Shown here piece after piece: positions 58,101-64,000 of a stretch of 64,000 nt of DNA (the stretch's first letter is position 1; every line of letters begins with the position of its first letter). The stretch comes from Sanderia malayensis (Eukaryota; Cnidaria; Scyphozoa; Semaeostomeae; Pelagiidae): contig RQOL01000658.1 in NCBI GenBank assembly GCA_013076295.1, positions 4,154,836 through 4,218,835 on the forward strand. The letters are read 5' to 3'. The notes below the pieces were generated by a model. That model saw only the letters and a list, made by a program, of their open reading frames with translations. It was not told the DNA's origin and made no database searches. A program made the translations under genes and the position numbers.

Positions 58101-60812
58101 AAATGAAGAAATGTGTTGTCTAATAGTGGCCCCCAAGATTGAGGGTGACGGTTTGAGGCCGAAAGCTAAACGCCCCCAACGCAGCTGGACAATAGACGGA
58201 TTCTCCTTCTTAATATCATCAAACCATAAAAAGCGCAGTGAATCACGATCGGCTGGTTTGATTTCAATTTGTAAAAACGCCTTTTCAATATCGGCTGTCA
58301 TTGCAACCTCATGAGTACGGAATCTTAAAAGTGTATCAAGCAGGGAAGGCATGTGATTCTCACCTAATTGAAGACAATCATTTAAAGAGAGTTGGCTTGG
58401 CTCGGATTTGGCACTGCCATCAAAAACAATTCGCAGTTTTGTGGTGTCATGATCCTTTCTCACAACGCCATGGTGACCGAGATAATGTGTTTTATCGGCC
58501 TTTGTCTGATTGTTCGGAACGTATTCAATTATACCTTTGGCCAATTGTTCTTGAAAGATTGCGTCATATTCTAAAAGGAGCTTTGGATCCCTTTTCAATC
58601 GACCATACAAAGACTTTAAACGATTCAAAGACTTGTCATAATTATCTGATAGTGACTCAGGAAAAATATCAGCCCTCCAGGGGAGGCTTACCTCGTATCT
58701 TTCACCATTGAATTTGATGTCAAATTGTGTTTCTTCTTTCCTGTCAACGGCTTCTGTCGATTCCGTTTCATTGTTTTCAACAAGTTCGGGCAACCCCATT
58801 GATTCTTGATTCCAAAATTGTTTCAACGCTTCTGTTATCTCCATACTCTCCCTGTTTGAATTTTCAAGCTCATTTGTTTCACTGTCTGGAATAGAAAATT
58901 GATCTAGGACAAGATGAGAATTTACGTTAGTCTCCACATTTGCAGTAGAATTAAAAGGTCCTGTTAACAACCATCCTAATTTGCTGCTAACAGCAACAGG
59001 ACCTGAATTTCCCTTGATAACTTCACCTGTAACAAATTCATAATAATGATCAGCGCCAATTAATAGCTGCACGTGCTTTGCATGGGAATCTACGCTGTCT
59101 GCTAGCTTGAGTGTACGCAGATGCGGGTAATCGCTTATGTGTATACCGCGTGAAGCAAATGGTGAGCAAATGGTAGGGTAACTGAGCGCACGAACTGGTA
59201 TTACCTGGTCTTCTACTTCTATGTTAATCGACACTACATCACATTTCGTTTTGTTATACTTATCTGACCCAAATGTGTTAATGTTTACAGTTTCAACTTT
59301 CTCAATCTTCAGTGAGAGTTTCTTCTTTAATTCTTCAGATATATAACTTCTCTGGCTTCCGCTGTCGAATAAAACATCAATGGTAATCTTCTTTGTTGGA
59401 TCTTCACCGAATGCATAGGCTCTGGCTGTTTGTAACAAAACCTCCTTCTTCCCCTTCACCGTGGCAGTAACCAAACGATCGAATGTTTCTGGTTCTGGTT
59501 CTGGCTCTCTGTCTTCCTCTGATTTATTACAAATCACTTGATGGTGCCCATAACCACATTTCTTGCATTTGCGATTACAATTTTTTGCGAAATGTCCTAA
59601 TTTCAAGCACTTAAAGCAACGTTTTGCTTTTTGCAACAGTGTTTTTCTTTGCTGCAAATCCGTGATTTCTTGGCAGTTGATAGTCAGATGATCTTTACTG
59701 CAAAAGTAGCATTTTCCTTGTTGTTCGCTGACAACAAATGACTTTGTAGTTGGAATGTTTTGTTTCCTGTAAACTTGTGTTGGCTGTGGTTGTCGACTTG
59801 TTTGCTTTGAAGCAAGAACGCTGTCGCTTAATTCTCTGGCTTCTATTTCGCAACGAATGATCTCTAGAATCTCCTTGATCGGCCAGATGTCTTCTGTTAC
59901 CTTTCTGGCCACTTGAACGGTGATTTCGCTGGGCATACGTTGCATAATGATCGGAATTAGTAAGCCACCATAACTTTCTTGGGCTATGCCGAGCGATTCT
60001 AAGCCTCTGACATGTACGTTTATTTTGTCGTAAATAAAACGCAATTGAGATACCTTATCATTTGGGCAATCTTGCAACTTCAAAAGAGCTTGCATGTGAG
60101 CACTTATGATTCTCTGCTTATTACCAAATCTAGTTCTCAATGTTTCAATGGCATTTTGGTAGTTTTCTTCGGTTAACTCGATCCCCGCAACGACGCGATG
60201 AGCAGGACCCTCGAGCAAATTCATCAAGTAATTCAACTTGTGCACTTCTGAGATTGTGTCGTTTGAGTGTACAGCACAATCAAACGCTTGCCAAAACGAA
60301 TTGAACTGTATGATATCTCCATTAAACCTTGGGAGCTCTATCTTTGGTAAACGAACTCCGTTTGCTGAAGAACTTCTTAAACTGAAACTGCGATTGTGAG
60401 ATTCTTCTCCTGAAACAGCCAAAGTTCCTGTGGCTGAACTTGACTGGGTATTTGTTGTGGATGGTTGTGTACTTGGGACACTTGGTGGACTAAGGCTTTG
60501 GCTTTTGAGCTCCTCGATGTGCTGCAAAAGTGTTGTCATCCTGATGTCCCACTCCATAGACTCGTCTATTTCTTTATCCATTTGCTCCAATGGAATCTTT
60601 TCTAGAATCTTCTCATCTAGGCCTGTGAGGAATTTCTGTTTCTGTGAAACCGAAAGTGAAATCGAGTTGATGCGTACTGATAGTTCTGTAGTCAAATCTT
60701 TATCTCTTAACTGTGAAATTTCCTTCTCAAGTCTTACAATGGCGGCACGATTTCCCCCACGCGTGTGTATGAGTCGCTTGACTTGATCGTCGTCTGAAAT
60801 TTCTTGTGGCAT
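55164..60812 (-). CDS. BEL/Pao gag-pol polyprotein, 1882 aa
   Basis: One frame, no internal stop, starting MPQEISDDDQ. In order: a gag part with the DUF1759-type core (LPRFNGDIIQFNSFWQAF, about residues 155-330); two Cys-rich zinc knuckles (CFKCLKLGHFAKNC followed by KCKKCGYGHHQVIC, about 400-435); an A17-type aspartic protease with active site FDSGSQRSYI (about 480); reverse transcriptase with LYVDDM (about 925); RNase H with FSDASERAYA; an integrase with zinc-binding H-x-H/C-x-C part (NCVLCK), DFAGP, SDNAKTF and ERSPWQGGVWER (about 1470-1700). The order PR-RT-RH-IN and the DDM triplet are as in BEL/Pao. The start codon follows the PBS by about 60 bases. Residue positions are approximate. 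Confidence 0.93.
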   Translation of the reverse strand: MPQEISDDDQVKRLIHTRGGNRAAIVRLEKEISQLRDKDLTTELSVRINSISLSVSQKQKFLTGLDEKILEKIPLEQMDKEIDESMEWDIRMTTLLQHIEELKSQSLSPPSVPSTQPSTTNTQSSSATGTLAVSGEESHNRSFSLRSSSANGVRLPKIELPRFNGDIIQFNSFWQAFDCAVHSNDTISEVHKLNYLMNLLEGPAHRVVAGIELTEENYQNAIETLRTRFGNKQRIISAHMQALLKLQDCPNDKVSQLRFIYDKINVHVRGLESLGIAQESYGGLLIPIIMQRMPSEITVQVARKVTEDIWPIKEILEIIRCEIEARELSDSVLASKQTSRQPQPTQVYRKQNIPTTKSFVVSEQQGKCYFCSKDHLTINCQEITDLQQRKTLLQKAKRCFKCLKLGHFAKNCNRKCKKCGYGHHQVICNKSEEDREPEPEPETFDRLVTATVKGKKEVLLQTARAYAFGEDPTKKITIDVLFDSGSQRSYISEELKKKLSLKIEKVETVNINTFGSDKYNKTKCDVVSINIEVEDQVIPVRALSYPTICSPFASRGIHISDYPHLRTLKLADSVDSHAKHVQLLIGADHYYEFVTGEVIKGNSGPVAVSSKLGWLLTGPFNSTANVETNVNSHLVLDQFSIPDSETNELENSNRESMEITEALKQFWNQESMGLPELVENNETESTEAVDRKEETQFDIKFNGERYEVSLPWRADIFPESLSDNYDKSLNRLKSLYGRLKRDPKLLLEYDAIFQEQLAKGIIEYVPNNQTKADKTHYLGHHGVVRKDHDTTKLRIVFDGSAKSEPSQLSLNDCLQLGENHMPSLLDTLLRFRTHEVAMTADIEKAFLQIEIKPADRDSLRFLWFDDIKKENPSIVQLRWGRLAFGLKPSPSILGATIRQHISSFQDKNPEVVKVLSRLYVDDMSCSVKSQEEALAVYRKSKEILLKGGFNLRKWKTNDKELSQKVNLLEGVSRNPLETDSKVTEDDQSFTQFSVGPLNSEYNTNVSKILGVQWNHDLDVFLIDLNHIFEFAQSLPPTKRSLLKIAAKIFDPLGCVSLFTINLKAFFQELCVAKVAWDEPLTHDYLKQYETLIAQLPSVRDINLDRSFIKQDAVITKIEIHAFSDASERAYATVIYLRVVYDTGKVRVHFVASKAKVAPIKQQSIPRLELLGANLMAKFVETVRSVLQDELGQPIETYYWVDSMATLCWIKHDKPWKQYVRHRVSDILKFSDRDNWFYCPGPHNPADLPSRGKFGPSLSDNPFWWEGPEFLQFSPERWPTVLPQNEIQSKEALQEKVKFEPIVTHVMLNTGTDSDIQLSNVFDISHYSSKGKALRTFSWVLRFIQNLKAAVQKTQQNKADLLDVSETNNAESILIRAIQSRAYSNEIKFLLSSNNSDKKPPLYVTQFNLFLDEKQVLRCRTRISKSSVLDSSKQPILLPTGNYYASLLIQECHRKVFHNGVRETLNLLRQQYWVPRGREMTKKVVRNCVLCKKLEAFPFSTKFAPDLPQVRVDDAPPFTNTGMDFAGPLMLRNQIGSGKYYICLFTCMSSRAIHLELVESLEVEAFLRAFRRFCARRGLPSILYSDNAKTFKSAAKEVKKLLRAPRLHEAFVSQGVKWKYITERSPWQGGVWERLIRSVKRCIIKVVGRASLDFQEMSTILTEVESIVNSRPITYVYDDTEGISYPLTPSHLINGRNLSHLPSARYLEVVSTYESLSGRAKLNRLLLGHFSKRWKNEYLLGLMEAYKPKIHVKEPVVSVGDVVLLKGDQKRMFWKLCRIQELIPGIDGSVRSARLQVCTKEGKLGTQVLCRPLKLLIPLELPCHSDLAQPTQAASQPTQAPSHPTQAASQPMQLPLENLVVTRSKRNAGAIGEYIRRHNFGRI

Positions 60813-60870
60813 TTTGAAAGTTCTCTCGTTGATTTACTCGTGTACTTTAAACACTATTTCGAAGAAGCAT

Positions 60871-60888
60871 GCCCCACGTTGGGCGCCA
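60871..60888 (-). promoter_or_regulatory. primer-binding site of the BEL/Pao element
   Basis: TGGCGCCCAACGTGGGGC in element orientation, two bases downstream of the 5' LTR. It starts with TGG, as required for pairing with the CCA end of a tRNA primer. The tRNA species was not determined. Confidence 0.7.
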
Positions 60889-60890
60889 TA

Positions 60891-61142
60891 TATTGTGTCG
60901 TGAGGTTAGGCATGCAGAAAAGGTTTCGAGTACGGAATAAATCCTTTTCTTTTATGATAACAACAAGATAATAAGGTTCAACTACAACAATTAATTTGGT
61001 TGGATAGAGTTGGCTGCGGCCAACGTTGACTAATTCGTAACGGCTGTTAATACGGTTCTGTTCCAAATCGAAGGCATGTGCTTAGAAGTATCGGCAAGGG
61101 AACTGGGACCCAGACACCCCAGGAAGCCAACACTTCTAAACA
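60891..61142 (-). repeat. 5' LTR of the BEL/Pao element
   Basis: Same 252-bp sequence as the copy at 54772-55023, differing only at the penultimate base of the internal end in my reading. It carries the promoter of the element. Confidence 0.9.
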
Positions 61143-61147
61143 TTATA

Positions 61148-61606
61148 CGCCCTGTACCATTTCATGTTCCTTGTCGTTTATTTTCTTTGTATTTTTAGGT
61201 CGTCACAATTCGTTGCATTGGTATTCCTAATATTCCCTAATCGCGTAATTTCCTTTGTTGTTAAGCATGCAGTGAAGCATCGTTTTAGATACCTTAGAGA
61301 ATACACTGTAAGTATATATACGCGAGTAGATTAGTAGTAACTCATTCGGAGCTTGAAAGACTCAAGGCAGGCCAATGTGATATGCTGTGGCAGGAGAGAA
61401 GGACAGGATACAGTTGGTATGTTAAACTTATACGTAACTCTGTTTATTTATATTCAACTCGTTTAATTACCTATTTACATCAATGTTAGAGTTTTGCTAT
61501 ATTTATTTTAACTTTGCCTTTGATTAATTTCAGTCAATCGATTCAGAGGATATCGTATTAAAACCCCGTGTATTCTCGAGTCATGCCTGAAAAGCAATCA
61601 CACATA
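61148..61606. other. flanking DNA of the retrotransposon, no gene seen
   Basis: AT-rich sequence with ATATATACGCG near 61315. No supported exon or known repeat. Confidence 0.4.
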
Positions 61607-62892
61607 TGGTTTTAGACTTTCCAACTTCACAATTATTCAACTCAGTGATATTAAATCAAAATATTAAGACAAATTGCTGACGTCTTCGATCGGAAACGAT
61701 CCCCTGGTCAGTGAACAATCAAGTAACATTGAAAACTAAAAGTCTTTGTCGTTTAATTTGATTTTAATTTATTCCTTTTCTTTGTTTACATTATTGACAT
61801 TATGTTGTGAAAAAAAAATGTTTACAGTGATATTAAATCAATCAGAGAACATTTACAGTTTTTGGGCATTTCATTGTCATTTTGTGCCATTTATTTCCAA
61901 ACCCTTCTAACTTTTCATTATGGGTTTAGTAAGACCCAATTTTTTAAATAATGTTAATGTTAAGAATGCCTTCATCATTAGTCTGTTTGCTGAGAAAGTC
62001 TACCATTCGGGCTTATTTTTAATTGTTACAGGCTATGTTTGTTATTTCTCAAAGGTTAGGTTAAATTAGAAACGAGAGAAGCAACAGTGTGTCTGAGTGT
62101 GCCCCTTAATTAATTTTACGTCACAATCATAAACATGACGTAACATTGCCCAACATAGTTACTCTATAACAGGCGTTGCGAGGCTGAATTTTTCGTGGAC
62201 TTCAGTTCATTTCAAACATTGTCACTTGCGATAGCTTGCTTTTATTTTGTGAGAATACTTTCTTTCAATTGCTGCACTTTCAACAAAGCGAATCAGTTCA
62301 AAAAGAGTTCTTCGGCGATTTATATATCGGTGAAGGGCAACCAGGTAAAGTTTCGAAGAAGAAATCCTAAATTTTGATCTTGAAATTCCGCTTTAAAATT
62401 TCTCAATTTTCATCAAATCAATTTGCCTCCCCTCGCCAAGAACAACTCTCAGTTTTTAAATACTTTCCACGGAGCAATATTAAATATGGTTATCAAATAA
62501 GGTTTCAAAGTAGTTTTCCTAACAAATTTAGAAATTTGCATGTTCCATTGATGAAACAATTATTCGAATTTTGAAAAAGTGGCCGACTCTTCGGCGAAAT
62601 TAAAGAAAAGATAAACAAATGGTTTTTTTATTGATAAAAATTGAAACCAACTCGAAAATTTCTTCGAAAAAATCATAAAAATAAGAGGTTATACTAAATC
62701 TTTAGAAATTTCTGAAAGAATCAGTGAAAGTTGATCAAAAATTTTAATTTGAAAATGAGCTAGAATTAAGAAAATGGCGGAAATTGGCCTAAATCCCAAG
62801 GGAGGGGAAGGGTGAAGGGAAGGATAAGACATGTTGCCATGACATTAGCAGCCTCGAATCCGACGATATCCACCTTCTGATTAATAACGAGG
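61607..62892 (+). repeat. promoter / first-exon unit, copy 2, without coding body
   Basis: Matches copy 1 from GTTTTAGACTTTCCAACTTC to AATAACGAGGCTA, with an extra block of roughly 200 bp near 61660-61850. The TTACGTCA (62116-62123) / TGACGTAA (62136-62143) pair, the TATA-like CTATAAC and the exon donor (after CAACCAG at about 62344) are kept. It is followed not by the acidic exon but by a miniature element, a short piece like 50593-50620, and then copy 3. Confidence 0.8.
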
Positions 62893-63056
62893 CTACTCTT
62901 GTGTGAATAATAAACGGGGGGGGGGTCAAAATAGACAGGGGGGAACAATTGCCAAAAAACAATAGGCGGGCTGGTCATAATAAGCTCCGAGGGTGGGAAA
63001 AATTTTCAAAAGTTAATAAGTAGGGGGTACATATATTCTGCACGCAAGAGTACACA
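62893..63056. mobile_element. miniature element with ACTCTTGYGTG ends
   Basis: ACTCTTGTGTG at the left and CACGCAAGAGT at the right are an inverted repeat with one mismatch. Inside are G runs (GGGGGGGGGG near 62920) and AATAATAAACG. It separates the end of unit copy 2 (CGAGGCT) from ACACGATTTTGCGATACAAG, which continues the sequence seen at 50595 in copy 1, so it inserted into the unit. Confidence 0.55.
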
Positions 63057-63118
63057 CGATTTTGCGATACAAGAGTTTTTATTAACGTAAGTAAATACGA
63101 CCTGATTTTTTATACAAT

Positions 63119-64000
63119 GTAGTTAATGTTAAGAATGCCTCTGCCATTAGTCTGTTTGCTGAGAAAGTCTACCATTTTGGCTTATTTATGGTTGTTACAG
63201 GCTATGTTTGTTATTTCTCAAAGGTTAGGTTAAAATAGAAGCGAGAGAAGCAACAGTGTGTCTGAGTGTGCCCCTTAATTAATTTTACGTCACAATCATA
63301 AACATGACGTAACATTGCCCAACATAGTTACTCTATAACAGGCGTTGCGAGGCTGAATTTTTCGTGGACTTCAGTTCATTTCAAACATTGTCACTTGCGA
63401 TAGCTTGCTTTTATTTTGTGAGAATATTTTCTTTCAATTGCTGCACTTTCAACAAGGCGAATCAGTTCGAAAAGAGTTCTTCGGCGATTTATATATCGGT
63501 GAAGGGCAACCAGGTAAAGTTTCGAAGATGAAATCCTAAATTTTGACCTTGAAATTCCGCTTTAAAATTACTTAATCTTTCTCATTTTTCATCAAATCAA
63601 TTTTCATCTCCTTGCCAAGAACAACTTTCAGTTTTTAAATATTTTCCACGGAGCAATAGTACATATAGTTGTCGAATGAGATTTCAAAGCAGTTTTCCTA
63701 AGAAATTTAGAAATTTGCATGTTCCATTGATGAAACAATCATTCGAATTTTCGAAAGAGACGGCCAACCCTTCGGCGGAATCAGAGAAAAGATAAACAAT
63801 TGGTTTTTTATTGATAAAAGTTGAAACAAACTCGAAAATTTCTTCGAAAGCTTCATAAAAATGACAGCTTATACTAAATCTTTAGAAGTTCCTGAAAGAA
63901 TCATTGAAATTTGATCAAAAATTTTAATTTGAAAATAAGCTAGAATTAAAAAAAATGGCGGAAAATGGCCTAAATCGCAAGGGAGGGGAAGGGTGAAGGG
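63119..64000 (+). repeat. promoter / first-exon unit, copy 3, cut by the window end
   Basis: A third copy in direct tandem with copy 2, with period about 1.16 kb. It has the same TTACGTCA (63285-63292) / TGACGTAA (63305-63312) pair and the splice donor GGCAACCAG|GTAAAG. The window ends within AAATCGCAAGGGAGGGGAAG, about 100 bp before the unit would end, so a paralogous coding exon may lie beyond. Confidence 0.75.

Larger units (their letters stand above)
54772..61142 (-). mobile_element. complete BEL/Pao LTR retrotransposon, 6.37 kb
   Basis: Two 252-bp LTRs (54772-55023 and 60891-61142) differ, as far as I can read, at one position near the end. They enclose a single polyprotein frame on the minus strand. 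The 5-bp direct repeat TTATA flanks the element (54767-54771 and 61143-61147). A primer-binding site starting TGGCGCC lies two bases inside the 5' LTR (60871-60888), and a purine run GGGGGAGTG precedes the 3' LTR (about 55024-55035). Near-identical LTRs and an unbroken frame indicate a recent, possibly still active insertion. Confidence 0.92.

Noticed and set aside
58111..60786. Plus-strand frames of 60-136 codons opposite the retrotransposon
   Set aside because: Antisense shadows of the BEL/Pao polyprotein frame.
54747..61066. Repeated 66-70 codon minus-strand frames (MEQNRINSRYEL)
   Set aside because: They lie in the two LTRs and are identical because the LTRs are.
1..64000. CRISPR arrays, operons, bacterial ribosome-binding sites
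   Set aside because: All genes are spliced eukaryotic genes; the short direct repeats seen are minisatellites or transposon subrepeats without regular spacers.

Overview
The window is nuclear DNA of an invertebrate animal. Genes are split into many short exons by AT-rich introns of about 0.1-1.7 kb with GT-AG (rarely GC-AG) borders, and the DNA between genes is full of miniature inverted-repeat transposons, tRNA-derived SINE copies and one BEL/Pao LTR retrotransposon. Myosin-rod/paramyosin-type filament genes, furin-activated matrix metalloproteinases and abundant pogo-, hAT- and mariner-like miniature elements fit a soft-bodied metazoan. My guess is a cnidarian (anthozoan), at low confidence because no species-specific marker is visible. 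All spliced genes were built by hand from splice signals, reading phase and protein similarity; nothing was run.

Region 1 (0.5-22.7 kb) holds two headless myosin-rod genes placed head to head. A 29-exon gene on the minus strand (983 codons) and a 20-exon gene on the plus strand (856 codons, the usual paramyosin length) are separated by about 2 kb that carries a purine-rich tract with G4 potential, a TATA box for the plus gene and a perfect palindrome near the minus gene. They share a 197-nt phase-2 exon and light-meromyosin motifs, so they look like diverged paralogues able to co-assemble in thick filaments from a shared promoter region. The minus gene ends in five copies of an exon-pair repeat.

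Region 2 (23.0-24.2 kb) holds a five-exon gene for a 93-residue protein that I do not recognise, behind a perfect NRF-1-type palindrome.

Region 3 (24.5-38.2 kb) holds two tandem matrix metalloproteinase genes (552 and 539 codons), both minus strand, seven exons each, with near-identical exon sizes. Both have signal peptide, cysteine-switch prodomain, furin site, HExxHxxGxxH catalytic domain, hemopexin domain and a hydrophobic C-terminus suggesting a GPI anchor. Both have TATA boxes.

Region 4 (38.2-49.5 kb) has no gene I can support. It contains an almost 800-bp foldback structure with 326-bp arms, a nested miniature element, a hAT-type element with an 8-bp target duplication, SINE copies in inverted arrangement and a decayed Tc1/mariner transposase.

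Region 5 (49.5-64 kb) holds an intronless-coding gene for a very acidic, repeat-built nuclear protein with three candidate SUMO-interaction motifs. Its promoter plus noncoding first exon unit recurs twice more downstream in tandem without the coding body. An apparently intact, recent BEL/Pao retrotransposon sits between the gene and the extra promoter copies.
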